From Burkholderiales bacterium C2 (GTDB lineage: Bacteria > Pseudomonadota > Gammaproteobacteria > Burkholderiales > Burkholderiaceae_C): a stretch of DNA of 64,000 nucleotides. The position numbers were made by a program, and so were the translations under genes. Below are positions 19,548 to 28,871 of the stretch, one piece after another. Positions within the stretch are counted from its first letter, which is position 1. Every line of letters begins with the position of its first letter. The stretch is from the NCBI GenBank assembly GCA_005503085.1, contig SCOI01000022.1:1-64000 (forward strand), given 5' to 3'. The notes below the pieces were generated by a model. That model was given only the letters and a program-made list of their open reading frames with translations, was not told the DNA's origin and did not search any database.

Positions 19548-21527
19548 ATGCGCCTATCTGCCCGCCCGCTCCAACTCGTCCTGCTGCTTGCCTCGCTGTG
19601 GCTGCTCGGCAGCTGTGGAGGCAGCGACGATGACGAGGAGCCGCCCCTTCCGCCGCCGGCGGACACCGCTTGCCAGGCCATCAGCGATACCGGCACGGTC
19701 GTGGTCGGTTCGGGCCTGCCGGGGGATCCGGCGGCGCCCGAACCCGCCTCGGGTTACCGCGTCGGCAAGAAGCTGGTGCATGCCAAGAGCTATATGGTGG
19801 TGACGGCCAATCCGCTGGCCAGCAAGGCCGGCTGTGAGGTGCTGAAGGCCGGCGGCACGGCCACCGATGCGGCCGTGGCCGTGCAGGCGGTGCTGGGCCT
19901 GGTCGAACCGCAGTCCAGCGGACTGGGTGGCGGTGCCTTCATGCTGCACTACGACGCCAAGACCAAGACCGTGGTCAGCTACGACGGCCGCGAGACCGCG
20001 CCGGCCGCCGCCACGCCCAACTACCTGCGCTGGATCGATGACGCCGGCGACCAGAGCGCGCCCAAGCCGAATGCCCGTGCCAGCGGCCGCTCGATCGGCA
20101 CGCCCGGCGTCGTGCGCATGCTGGAGATGGCCCACAAAGCCCATGGCAGGACCGCCTGGAAGGAGCTGTTCCAGCCCGGCATCCAGCTGGCCACCAACGG
20201 CTTTGCGATCAGTGGCCGGATGGCGGCCGCGATCAGCGCCTCGCGCAGCAATCTGCTGGCCGATGCCGAGGCCGCCTCCACCTATTTCAACGCCGACCAG
20301 AGCGCCAAGGCCCTGGGCACGACGCTGAAGATCCCGGCCTATGCCGCGACGCTGACGGCGATCGCCAACGGCGGCGCCGATGCTTTCTACACCGGCCCCA
20401 TCGCGCAGGCCATCGTCGACAAGATCGGCGTCGCGGCCGCCACCGGCGGCACGCCCATCACGCCGGGCAAGACCACGCTGGCCGACCTGGCCGCCTACCA
20501 GCCCAAGAAGCGCGAGGCCGTCTGCACCACCTACCGGGCCTACTGGGTCTGCGGCATGCCGCCGCCCTCGTCGGGCGGCATCACGGTGGCCTCGGCCCTG
20601 GGCGTGCTGGAGAACTTCAACCTGAGCCTGCACGGCCCCAGCGCGATCGACCTCGAAGGCGGCAAGCCCAGCGTGTTCGGTGTGCACCTGATCAGCGAGG
20701 CCGGGCGCCTGGCCTACGCCGACCGCGACAAATACATCGCCGACACCGACTTCGTGCCGCTGCCCGGCGGCAGCTGGGAGGCGATGCTGGCCAAGCCCTA
20801 TCTGCGCGGCCGCGCCGGCCTGATCAGCTTCAGCAAAAGTATGGGCACGGCGCAGCCGGGCGACTTCGGCACCCCGGCGCAAGGCCTGTCCAGCACGGCC
20901 GAGAACGGCACCACCCATATGACCATCGTCGACAAGGAGGGCAATGCCCTCGTGATGACGACCACGGTGGAGAGCTCCTTCGGCTCCTTCCACATGACCC
21001 GGGGCTTCATCCTGAACAACCAGCTGACCGACTTCTCGCCGACGCCGACTGACGGGGCCGGTCTGCCGATCGCCAATAGCGTGGCCGCCGGCAAGCGCCC
21101 GCGCAGCTCGATGGCGCCGACCCTGGTGTTCAAGACTGGCGCCGATGGCAAGATCGGCGACTTCTATGTGGGCACCGGTTCGCCTGGCGGCGGCACCATC
21201 ATCCAGTACGTGATCAAGACCGTGGTCGGCGCGCTGGACTGGGGGCTGGACGCCCAGCAGGCGACCAATCTGATCGATTTCGGCGCCGCCAACAGCACCA
21301 CCACCAATGTCGGCGGCGAGCACCCGAATGTGAACGCGGCCAACAGCGGTGCGGCCGATCCCCTGGTCATCGGCCTGCGGGCGCTGGGGCATACGGTCTC
21401 GGTCAATGCGCAGTCCAGCGGCATCTCCACCATCATCCGCGTGCCGCTCAATGGCAGGCCGACCTTGACCGGCGGCGCCGATCCGCGCCGCGAGGGCGTG
21501 GCGCTGGGCGACAGCTTCAAGCCCTGA
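19548..21527 (+). CDS. Gamma-glutamyltransferase, predicted lipoprotein
   Basis: 659 aa from ATG 19548. It hydrolyses or transfers the gamma-glutamyl group of glutathione and related compounds. A lipoprotein signal (MRLSARPLQLVLLLASLWLLGSC) with lipobox LGSC is followed by an acidic/proline linker, so the enzyme is probably anchored in the outer membrane or periplasm. Core motifs: GGTATDAAVAVQAVLGLVEP, SSGLGGGAFMLHYD and the autoprocessing Thr T455 in NGTTHMTIVDKEGNA. The C-terminal GSPGGGTIIQYV is the usual substrate loop. GGAG sits 6 bp before ATG 19548 but abuts ATG 19542, so I prefer 19548. Confidence 0.92.
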   Translation: MRLSARPLQLVLLLASLWLLGSCGGSDDDEEPPLPPPADTACQAISDTGTVVVGSGLPGDPAAPEPASGYRVGKKLVHAKSYMVVTANPLASKAGCEVLKAGGTATDAAVAVQAVLGLVEPQSSGLGGGAFMLHYDAKTKTVVSYDGRETAPAAATPNYLRWIDDAGDQSAPKPNARASGRSIGTPGVVRMLEMAHKAHGRTAWKELFQPGIQLATNGFAISGRMAAAISASRSNLLADAEAASTYFNADQSAKALGTTLKIPAYAATLTAIANGGADAFYTGPIAQAIVDKIGVAAATGGTPITPGKTTLADLAAYQPKKREAVCTTYRAYWVCGMPPPSSGGITVASALGVLENFNLSLHGPSAIDLEGGKPSVFGVHLISEAGRLAYADRDKYIADTDFVPLPGGSWEAMLAKPYLRGRAGLISFSKSMGTAQPGDFGTPAQGLSSTAENGTTHMTIVDKEGNALVMTTTVESSFGSFHMTRGFILNNQLTDFSPTPTDGAGLPIANSVAAGKRPRSSMAPTLVFKTGADGKIGDFYVGTGSPGGGTIIQYVIKTVVGALDWGLDAQQATNLIDFGAANSTTTNVGGEHPNVNAANSGAADPLVIGLRALGHTVSVNAQSSGISTIIRVPLNGRPTLTGGADPRREGVALGDSFKP

Positions 21528-21617
21528 GTCGCACCCGCGTTCGGCCACAATCACCGGCACCAATCAAATCAACAACGAGATGGCGGCGCTCCCAGGAGGG
21601 CGCCGCAGGGAGATGCG

Positions 21618-22910
21618 GTGATTGCCGTGATGCGCGGGCGTGTGGACGCCCTGGGCCCTCCGTTCCGGGCCCTGCTGTGCAGCGAGCTGCTGAGCTGGCT
21701 GGCACTGATGGTCGGTGCGGTCGCCGCGCCCTGGTGGATTGCCGGCCAGGGTGGAGCCCGTGATCTGGCCATCTACGGTTTCAGCGCGGCCACCCTGGCG
21801 GTGATCGTGATGCCGGTGCTGTCGCCGCTGGGCGACCGCCTGGCCAAACGCCGGCTGATCATGCTGGGCCTCGTGCTTTATGCCCTGGTGGCTCTGCTGC
21901 TGGCCAGCCTTGTCAGCCTCGACCACTACCACCTCGGCTGGGTCCTGCTGGCCGCGCTGCTGAGCGCGCTGGCCTCGGGCCTGTTGATGCCGACGCTGAT
22001 GACGGTGGCTGCCGACCTGGTCGAGACCCCGCAGCTGCCCGATGCCCTGAGCCTGCAGCGCAGCGCGCAGTCGCTGGGCCGGGTGCTGGGCCCGGCCCTG
22101 GGCGGCAGCCTGCTGGCCTGGTCGACCGGCGCGGCGCTGTGGCTGCAGGCCGGCCTGCTGTTCAGTGCGGCGCTGCTGGCGCGCCGATTGCCGCAGCGGG
22201 CGCCGCCGGCGCGCGCGGGGCGTGGCATGAGCGCCTGGCGCGACGATCTGCGCCAGGGCCTGCGAGCCAGCTGGACCATGCCGCTGGAGCGGGGGTGGAC
22301 CCTGGTGAACTTCGTCGGCATGCTGTTCATGTTCCCGGCCTTCACGATGCTGGTGCCCTTGAAGATCAAGGCCCTGGGGCTCTCGGGCGCCTGGCTGGGC
22401 GCGGCCGAGACCGGGCTGTCGCTGGGCATGCTGGTCGGCGCGCTGGGCGGCTCGGCCTGGGTGGCCCGGCGGATCGGCCGCTACGCGACCCGCGTCGGCG
22501 CCACCGCCGCCCAGGGCCTGGGCCTGGCGCTGGCGGGCTGGACCGGTCAGGGCGAGGTGCTGGTGCTGGCCCTGTTCCTGGTCGGCCTGGCCAACTCATG
22601 CGGCGTGCTGGTCGGCCAGACCCATCGCATGCTGGCCATCCCGGAGCACTTCCGGGCTCGTCTGAGCTCGGTGGGCATGATGACGATGAATATCGCGGCG
22701 GCCGCCGGGCCGGCGCTGGCCGGCCTGGCGCTGCTGAAGCTGGAGGTGGCCACCGTCTACTTCCTGTTCGGCCTGCTGTCGGCGGCCAGCGCGCTGGGCT
22801 ATCTGTTCGTGCCCGACTTCAAGACCCTGCTGACCCTGGATCACGAGCAGGTCAAGGACTGGTATGCCCACCGCCATCCGGAGCTGTTCGGCGCCGCTCC
22901 CAAGGGGTAA
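21618..22910 (+). CDS. MFS transporter
   Basis: 430 aa with about 12 hydrophobic segments. The loop 2-3 motif is degenerate: LGDRLAKRRLIMLG. After TM6 a basic cytoplasmic loop (RAGRGMSAWRDDLRQGLRASW) precedes the second half, an arrangement of MFS_3-type exporters. GTG start with GGGAGA upstream. A CG-rich palindrome lies 12-35 bp before the start. The substrate is unknown. It may be an efflux pump but nothing nearby tells which compound. Confidence 0.85.
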   Translation: MIAVMRGRVDALGPPFRALLCSELLSWLALMVGAVAAPWWIAGQGGARDLAIYGFSAATLAVIVMPVLSPLGDRLAKRRLIMLGLVLYALVALLLASLVSLDHYHLGWVLLAALLSALASGLLMPTLMTVAADLVETPQLPDALSLQRSAQSLGRVLGPALGGSLLAWSTGAALWLQAGLLFSAALLARRLPQRAPPARAGRGMSAWRDDLRQGLRASWTMPLERGWTLVNFVGMLFMFPAFTMLVPLKIKALGLSGAWLGAAETGLSLGMLVGALGGSAWVARRIGRYATRVGATAAQGLGLALAGWTGQGEVLVLALFLVGLANSCGVLVGQTHRMLAIPEHFRARLSSVGMMTMNIAAAAGPALAGLALLKLEVATVYFLFGLLSAASALGYLFVPDFKTLLTLDHEQVKDWYAHRHPELFGAAPKG

Positions 22911-22951
22911 GCCCTGAGTCGCGCTATGGGCGATCAGCGCACACTGCCGCG

Positions 22952-23383
22952 ATGGGAGCGCGGCAACAATCCGCAAGGGCCTGGCTGATGCTGGCCCTGG
23001 GCCTGCTGGCGTCATGCCCGCAGGCCGATGAGGCATGGCCCGTCGCGGCCAATGCCCTGGTCGCCGAGCTGCGGCCGCTGGCCCAGCGCCAGGGCTGGTT
23101 CGAGGGCGGCCCCTGGCAGCCCGAGCTCGATGCCTGGCAGGGCCGCAAGCACCGCCTGCTGCAGGCGCTGGCCGCGCAGCTGCAGCGCCACCCCCCGACG
23201 ACCGAGATGCTGGACACCCAGCTGGGCGGGCTGCTGCGCGCCTGCGAGGCGGACCGACCCTGGGCCCGCGACGCCGGCTGTGCCTGGATCAGCTGGCGCG
23301 GCCGGCGTGACGGCCTGCGCCTGAGCCTGGCCGAGGGGCGACTGCAGCGCCTGCAATGGCAGCTGGCGCTGGAGCAGCAATAG
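22952..23383 (+). CDS. Hypothetical secreted protein, possible lipoprotein
   Basis: 143 aa, not recognised. The first 22 residues form a signal (ARAWLMLALGLLASC) ending in a lipobox-like LASC. The mature part is Arg/Gln/Leu-rich and helical (RKHRLLQALAAQLQRHP), with two further cysteines in LRACEADRPWARDAGCAWISW that may form a disulphide. It starts 41 bp after the MFS stop and may share its transcript. Confidence 0.6.
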   Translation: MGARQQSARAWLMLALGLLASCPQADEAWPVAANALVAELRPLAQRQGWFEGGPWQPELDAWQGRKHRLLQALAAQLQRHPPTTEMLDTQLGGLLRACEADRPWARDAGCAWISWRGRRDGLRLSLAEGRLQRLQWQLALEQQ

Positions 23384-23477
23384 CGTTCACGCATTGCAGT
23401 ACGGCGGCGGCACCGTTTTGCCGTCTTGACTGGGTGGCTGCCACGAGCGGCCGGCCCATGATCGGAGGACCTCTTCA

Positions 23478-25775
23478 GTGAATCCTGTTCAAACCCCCAA
23501 GGCCGCCCTGCGCGGCCGGCTGCGTCCCGTGGTCGCAGCAGCCCTGCTCGTGCTGAGCGGGCCCCTGGCTCAGGCCCATGAGATTGCCGGCCAGCAGACC
23601 GAGAACCGGGTCGTGATGCGTGCCTACTTCAGCGACCTGGCGCGCGCCCAGGCGATCGCCCACAGCCGCTTCGAGACCCTGGAGTCGAAGTACGAGCTGG
23701 GCTATGTCGTCGTCAATATCAGCCCGGCCGAGGCGCGCGAGCTGCGCGCCCAGGGTTTCCGCCTGGAGGCCGACAAGCGCTGGTGGGAGCAGCAGGCCCA
23801 GCAGGCCCGGCGCGAGAGCACGGCCCTGCAGCAGCAGCGCCAACAACAGGCGCAGGCCGGCGAGGTCGTGGCCCTGGGCATCCCGAACTACAGCTGCTAT
23901 CCGACCGTCGAGGAGGTGTTCAGCCAGGCCGATGCGTTGATCGCCGCCAAGCCGCAGCTGGCGCGGTGGATCGACATCGGCGACTCCTGGCAGAAGAGCC
24001 GCAATCTCGGCGGCTACGACCTGCGGGTGCTCAAGCTCAGCAATAGCGCGGTCGCCGGCGACAAGCCCAAGCTCTTCGTCAATGCCGGCATCCATGCGCG
24101 CGAGTACACGACCACGCCGCTGGTGCTGGAGTTCGCCAAGCGCCTGATCAACGGCCACGGCGTCGATGCCGATCTGAGCTGGATCCTCGACCACCACGAG
24201 GTGCACCTGCTGCTGGTCACCAACCCCGACGGCCGCAAGAAGGCCGAGACCGGCCTGCTCTGGCGCAAGAACACCAACACCGCCTACTGCGGCGCCACCA
24301 GCAACAGCCGCGGCGCCGACCTGAACCGCAACTTCGGTTTCGGCTGGAACTCCACCGGCGGTACCGGCTCCAGCGGCAATGCCTGCAGCGAGACCTATCG
24401 CGGCCCCAGCAGCGCCTCCGAGCCCGAGACCCGTGCGGTCGAGGCCTATATCCGCAGTCTCTGGCCGGACCGCCGCGGCCCCAACCGTGGCGACGCCGCG
24501 CCGCTGGACACCAGCGGCATCCATCTGGACATCCACAGCCATGGCCGCCTGCTGCTGTGGCCCTGGGGCACCAACGGCGCGGTGGCCGGCAACGACCGCC
24601 AGCTCGCCACCCTGGGCCGCAAGTTCGCCTACTGGAACGGCCACACGCCGCAGCGCTCGCTGAGCCTGTACGAGACCGACGGCACCAGCGATGGCCCCAG
24701 CTACGGCGAGCTGGGCGTCGCGGCCTTCACCTTCGAGCTGGGCACGGCCTTCTTCGAGCAGTGCAGCTATTACAGCAACACCCTGCTGCCGGGCAATCTG
24801 CCGGCCCTGATCTACGCGGCCAAGGTGGCGCGCACGCCCTACATCACGCCGGCCGGTCCCGACAGCCTGGAGCCGGCGCTGTCGGCCGCCCGGGTGCGCG
24901 CGGGCACGCCGGTGACCCTGACGGCCCGCATCGACGACACCCGCTACAACAACAGCAATGGCGCCGAGCCGACCCAGGTGGCCAGCGCGGCCGAGTACTA
25001 CCTCGACCTCGCGCCCTGGCAGGCCGGCGCGGTGGCGCGGCCGATGACGGCGGCCGACGGCAGCTTCGACGCGACCTCCGAGGCGGTGCGCGCCACGCTC
25101 GACACCAGCGGGCTCGCGGTGGGCCGGCACATCGTCTACCTGCGCGGGCGTGACAGCGCCGGCAACTGGGGCGCGCCCAGCGCCGTCTATCTGGACATCG
25201 AATCCGGCACCGGCGGCACCCCGCCGCAGGCCGCCTTCGACTACAGCGTCAGCGGACTGACGGTCTCCTTCAGCGACCGCAGCAGCGACAGCGACGGCAG
25301 CATCGCGACACGCAGCTGGGAGCTGGGCGACGGCAGCAGCGCCAGCGGCACCAACCCGGTCAAGACCTATGCGGCGGCCGGCAGCTACAACGTGCGTCTG
25401 ACCGTGACCGACAACGAGGGCCTGAGCGCCAACACCAGCCGCAGCGTGCTGCTGAGCGACGACGGCGTGCCGGTGCTGCTGAACAGCGTCGGCGGCCTGG
25501 CCGGGGCGGCCCGCAGCTGGCGCTACTGGAAGGTCGCGGTGCCGGCCGGCACCACCCAGCTGCAGGTGCGCACCAGCGGTGGCAGCGGCGACCTGGACCT
25601 GTTCACCCAGCCGGGCCAGAAGCCGACCGCCAGCAGCTACAACTGCAAGAAGGAGGGCAGCAGCAATGTCGAGACCTGCAGCCTGAGCAATCCGGCCCCG
25701 GGCTGGCTCTATATCGGGCTGTACGGCTACCGTGCCTATTCGGGCGCGAGCTTGCAGATCAGCTACACACCTTGA
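23478..25775 (+). CDS. Secreted zinc carboxypeptidase (M14) with PKD and pre-peptidase C-terminal domains
   Basis: 765 aa. Sec signal 1-33 (cleavage after AQA), a propeptide-like Gln-rich coil (80-130), then the M14 peptidase. Zinc ligands H206 and E209 are in AGIHAREY, H353 in DIHSHG, and the catalytic Glu E420 in FTFELG. The early PxYSCYPTVEEV and SRGADLNRNF motifs fit carboxypeptidase A/T. A PKD domain follows (about 585-665; SDSDGSIATRSWELGDGSSASG) and then a PPC-like beta domain (675-765; GDLDLFTQPGQKPT). It releases C-terminal residues from peptides outside the cell. GGAGG precedes the start. Confidence 0.92.
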   Translation: MNPVQTPKAALRGRLRPVVAAALLVLSGPLAQAHEIAGQQTENRVVMRAYFSDLARAQAIAHSRFETLESKYELGYVVVNISPAEARELRAQGFRLEADKRWWEQQAQQARRESTALQQQRQQQAQAGEVVALGIPNYSCYPTVEEVFSQADALIAAKPQLARWIDIGDSWQKSRNLGGYDLRVLKLSNSAVAGDKPKLFVNAGIHAREYTTTPLVLEFAKRLINGHGVDADLSWILDHHEVHLLLVTNPDGRKKAETGLLWRKNTNTAYCGATSNSRGADLNRNFGFGWNSTGGTGSSGNACSETYRGPSSASEPETRAVEAYIRSLWPDRRGPNRGDAAPLDTSGIHLDIHSHGRLLLWPWGTNGAVAGNDRQLATLGRKFAYWNGHTPQRSLSLYETDGTSDGPSYGELGVAAFTFELGTAFFEQCSYYSNTLLPGNLPALIYAAKVARTPYITPAGPDSLEPALSAARVRAGTPVTLTARIDDTRYNNSNGAEPTQVASAAEYYLDLAPWQAGAVARPMTAADGSFDATSEAVRATLDTSGLAVGRHIVYLRGRDSAGNWGAPSAVYLDIESGTGGTPPQAAFDYSVSGLTVSFSDRSSDSDGSIATRSWELGDGSSASGTNPVKTYAAAGSYNVRLTVTDNEGLSANTSRSVLLSDDGVPVLLNSVGGLAGAARSWRYWKVAVPAGTTQLQVRTSGGSGDLDLFTQPGQKPTASSYNCKKEGSSNVETCSLSNPAPGWLYIGLYGYRAYSGASLQISYTP

Positions 25776-25903
25776 GGAAAGCGTAGATCACAAGCCCTGA
25801 TCTTTCGGGGCAAGGCAGGCCGGCCGACCGTGTGGTGTTGCCGGCCTGCCTGCACAGGGCAATGCCGTTCGGCGGGATAATTGCGGCTCATCCCCGCCAA
25901 GAC

Positions 25904-26953
25904 ATGCCCGATTCTCTCGATAACTCCACTGCAGCCCCCAGCCCCTGGCGCCTGTCGGTCGCGCCTATGTTGGACTGGACCGACAAGCATTGCCGCAGCT
26001 TTCACCGCCTGCTGACCCGCCAGACCCGGCTCTACACCGAGATGGTGACCACCGGCGCGCTGCTGCATGGCGACCAGCCGCGCCATCTGGACTTCAACGC
26101 GCAGGAGCACCCGGTCGCGCTGCAGCTGGGTGGCTCGGAGCCGGCCGATCTGGCGGCCTGCGCGAAGCTGGCCGAGCAATGGGGCTATGACGAGGTCAAT
26201 CTGAACTGCGGCTGCCCCAGCGAGCGGGTGCAGCGCGGCGCTTTCGGCGCCTGCCTGATGGCCGAGCCGGCCCTGGTGGCCGAGGGCATGAAGGCGATGA
26301 AGGATGCCGTCAGCATCCCGGTCACGATCAAGCACCGCATCGGCATCGACAAGGTCGAGAGCTATGAGTTCGTGCGCGACTTCGTCGGCACCATTGCCGA
26401 GGCCGGCTGCGAGGTCTTCATCGTCCATGCGCGCAATGCCTGGCTGCAGGGCCTCTCGCCCAAGGACAACCGCGAGATCCCGCCGCTGCGCTACGAGCTG
26501 GTGCACCGCCTCAAGCGCGAGTTTCCGGCGCTGACCATCGTCATCAACGGCGGCCTCAAGAGCGACGCCGAGATCGCCGAGCAGCTGCAGCATGTGGACG
26601 GTGTGATGGTGGGCCGCCAGGCCTATCACGAGCCCTGGCAGATGGCGCAATGGGATTCGCGCTTCTTCGGCAGGGCCGACCCGGCCGTCAGCCGCGAGCA
26701 GGTCGAGGCCGACTGGCTGGACTATCTCCGCGCGCAGGTCGAGGCTGGCCGGCCCTGGACCCAGGCGATGCGCCATGCGCTGGGCCTGTGGAATGGCCAG
26801 GCCGGGGCCCGGCGCTGGCGCCAGGTCTGGAGCGATGCGCAACTCAAGCGTCTGCCGGTGGACGAGGTCGCCGCCCTGGCCACCCGGGAGCGCCTGGGTG
26901 TTGCCGCCCACGTGGCGCAGGACAAGGCCGAGCGGGCCGCCCAGCCGGTTTGA
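25904..26953 (+). CDS. dusA: tRNA-dihydrouridine(20/20a) synthase DusA
   Basis: 349 aa. An FMN enzyme that reduces uridine 20/20a in the tRNA D loop with NADPH. FMN-binding start SVAPMLDWTDKHCRSF (DusA type), catalytic C104 in NLNCGCPSERV, KHRIGID, and a conserved HARNAWLQGLSPKDNREIPPL characteristic of DusA, then NGGLKS and MVGRQAYHEPW. ATG 25904 gives the usual N-terminus. The ogt-like gene follows 34 bp downstream. Confidence 0.95.
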   Translation: MPDSLDNSTAAPSPWRLSVAPMLDWTDKHCRSFHRLLTRQTRLYTEMVTTGALLHGDQPRHLDFNAQEHPVALQLGGSEPADLAACAKLAEQWGYDEVNLNCGCPSERVQRGAFGACLMAEPALVAEGMKAMKDAVSIPVTIKHRIGIDKVESYEFVRDFVGTIAEAGCEVFIVHARNAWLQGLSPKDNREIPPLRYELVHRLKREFPALTIVINGGLKSDAEIAEQLQHVDGVMVGRQAYHEPWQMAQWDSRFFGRADPAVSREQVEADWLDYLRAQVEAGRPWTQAMRHALGLWNGQAGARRWRQVWSDAQLKRLPVDEVAALATRERLGVAAHVAQDKAERAAQPV

Positions 26954-26987
26954 TAGCCGGTCTGACAGTCGGTCGGGATTCGGTCTG

Positions 26988-27566
26988 ATGGACACGCTGT
27001 TCTTCCACTGCTACGACACGGCCCTGGGGACTTGTGCGCTGGCCTGGGGAGGGCAGGGCATCGTCGGCTCGCAGCTGCCCGAGGAAAGCGCCGCCGCGAC
27101 CCGCGACCGCATGCGGGCGCGCTTTCCGGCCGCGCGCGAGGTGCTGGCGCTTGAGCAGCTGCCGCCGCCGGTGCAGCAGGCCCGTGCCGGTGTGCAGGCC
27201 TTGCTGGCCGGCGAGCCGCGCGATCTGCTGGAGATCGAACTGGACGAACGCGGCCTGCCCGAGTTCAACCGCCAGGTCCATGCGCTGACCCGGCGCATCC
27301 CGGTCGGCCAGACCCTGACTTATGGTGAAGTCGCCGCGCGCCTGGGCCAGCCGGGCGCCGCGCGCGCGGTCGGCCGGGCCGAGGGCAGCAACCCCTTTGC
27401 GCCCATCGTGCCCTGTCATCGGGTGATGGGGGCGGGTGGCCTCGCGTCTGCCAATCTGGTGGGCTTCTCTGCTCACGGCGGCGTTGCCACGAAACTGCGC
27501 CTGCTGGCCATCGAGGCCCGCGCCACCGGCCAGCAGGTCGGCGAGCAGACGCCGCTGTTCGGCTGA
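26988..27566 (+). CDS. ogt: Methylated-DNA-[protein]-cysteine S-methyltransferase
   Basis: 192 aa. It repairs O6-alkylguanine and O4-alkylthymine by one-time transfer to its cysteine. The active-site motif is IVPCHRVMG with C143. Upstream motifs RRIPVGQTLTYGEVAARLG and ARAVGRAEGSNPFAPI form the DNA-binding HTH and Asn hinge. The stretch after the active site (GLASANLVGFSAHGGVATKLRLL) differs from the usual GxLTGYAGGLxRKxxLL, so the family fit is good but the subgroup is atypical. ATG 26988 is the first good start. Confidence 0.9.
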   Translation: MDTLFFHCYDTALGTCALAWGGQGIVGSQLPEESAAATRDRMRARFPAAREVLALEQLPPPVQQARAGVQALLAGEPRDLLEIELDERGLPEFNRQVHALTRRIPVGQTLTYGEVAARLGQPGAARAVGRAEGSNPFAPIVPCHRVMGAGGLASANLVGFSAHGGVATKLRLLAIEARATGQQVGEQTPLFG

Positions 27567-27610
27567 ACCGTAGAATCCCGCCTTCATTCCTCTTCACAGG
27601 CCCGCCCTCG

Positions 27611-28846
27611 ATGTCTTTCTCCACCCTGGGCCTGTCCCCCGCCTTGCTGCGCGCCGTGCGCGAGCAGGGCTATCACGCACCGACCCCGATTCAATCCGCC
27701 GCCATCCCCGCCGTGCTGGGCGGCGGCGATGTGCTGGGCCTGGCCCAGACCGGCTCGGGCAAGACCGCGGCCTATGCGCTGCCGCTGCTGCAGCGGGTGC
27801 TGGCCGCTCGTGACGGTGGCCCGCGCCGCCTGCGCGCGCTGCTGCTGCTGCCCACCCGCGAGCTGGCCGAGCAGGTCGGCGAGGTGCTGCGCGAGTTCGC
27901 CCGCGCGCTGCCCGAGCCGCTGAAGATCGCGATCGCCTATGGCGGCGTGTCCATCAACCCGCAGCTGATGGGCTTGCGCGGCGGCGTGGACATCATGGTG
28001 GCCACGCCGGGCCGGCTGCTGGATCTGGTGGATCACAACGCGCTGCGCCTGGACATGGCCCAGACCCTGGTGCTGGACGAGGCCGACCGCCTGCTGGCGC
28101 TGGGCTTCGCCGAGGAGTTGCAGCGGGTGCTGGACCTGCTGCCGGCGCAGCGCCAGAACCTGTTCTTCTCGGCCACCTTCGCGCCGGCCGTGCAGGCCCT
28201 GGCCGATGCCCTCCTGCGCGAGCCGCAGCGCATCGCGATCGAGGCCGTGCCGGCCGAGCTGCCGGACATCGTGCAGCGCGCGATCCAGGTCGACACCGCC
28301 GCGCGCACGCCGCTGCTGCGCCATCTGATCGCCACCGAGGCCTGGCCGCGGCTGCTGGTGTTTGTCGCCACCAAGTACGCGGCCGAGCATGTCTCGGACA
28401 AGCTCTGGAAGACCGGCATCAAGGCGGCGGCCCTGCATGGCGAGCTGAGCCAGGGCACGCGGCGCCAGGTGCTGGCGGCGCTGAAAGCCCATGAGATCCA
28501 GGTGCTGGTGGCCACCGATGTGGCGGCGCGTGGCCTGGACATCCCCGAGCTGCCGGCGGTGCTGAACTACGAGCTGCCGCGCTCGCCGGCCGACTACACC
28601 CACCGCATCGGCCGCACCGGCCGGGCCGGTGCCAGCGGCGTCGCGCTGAGCTTCATCACGGTCGACACCGAGGCACACTTCCGCCTGATCGAGAAACGCC
28701 AGGGCCAGCGGGTGGCGCGCGAGCAGATCGCCGGCTTCGAGCCCGGCGAAGTTGCCAGCGAAGCTCAGGCGGTCGGTGGTATCAAGGGCAAGCGCAAGAG
28801 CAAGAAGGACAAGCTGCGCGAGGCGGCGGCACAATCGGCATCCTGA
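27611..28846 (+). CDS. DEAD-box RNA helicase, RhlE-like
   Basis: 411 aa. ATP-dependent RNA unwinding, probably in ribosome assembly or RNA decay. Q motif GYHAPTPIQSAAIP; motif I AQTGSGKT (K51); Ia PTRELAEQ; II DEAD (D156-D159) in VLDEADRLLALGF; III SAT; then IV-VI with ATDVAARGLDIPELP and HRIGRTGRAG. The C-terminal tail is short and ends with a basic KGKRKSKKDK. GCCCGCCCTCG precedes the ATG rather than a strong ribosome site. Confidence 0.93.
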   Translation: MSFSTLGLSPALLRAVREQGYHAPTPIQSAAIPAVLGGGDVLGLAQTGSGKTAAYALPLLQRVLAARDGGPRRLRALLLLPTRELAEQVGEVLREFARALPEPLKIAIAYGGVSINPQLMGLRGGVDIMVATPGRLLDLVDHNALRLDMAQTLVLDEADRLLALGFAEELQRVLDLLPAQRQNLFFSATFAPAVQALADALLREPQRIAIEAVPAELPDIVQRAIQVDTAARTPLLRHLIATEAWPRLLVFVATKYAAEHVSDKLWKTGIKAAALHGELSQGTRRQVLAALKAHEIQVLVATDVAARGLDIPELPAVLNYELPRSPADYTHRIGRTGRAGASGVALSFITVDTEAHFRLIEKRQGQRVAREQIAGFEPGEVASEAQAVGGIKGKRKSKKDKLREAAAQSAS

Positions 28847-28871
28847 CCTGGACTCGTTGGGACAAAGAAAG

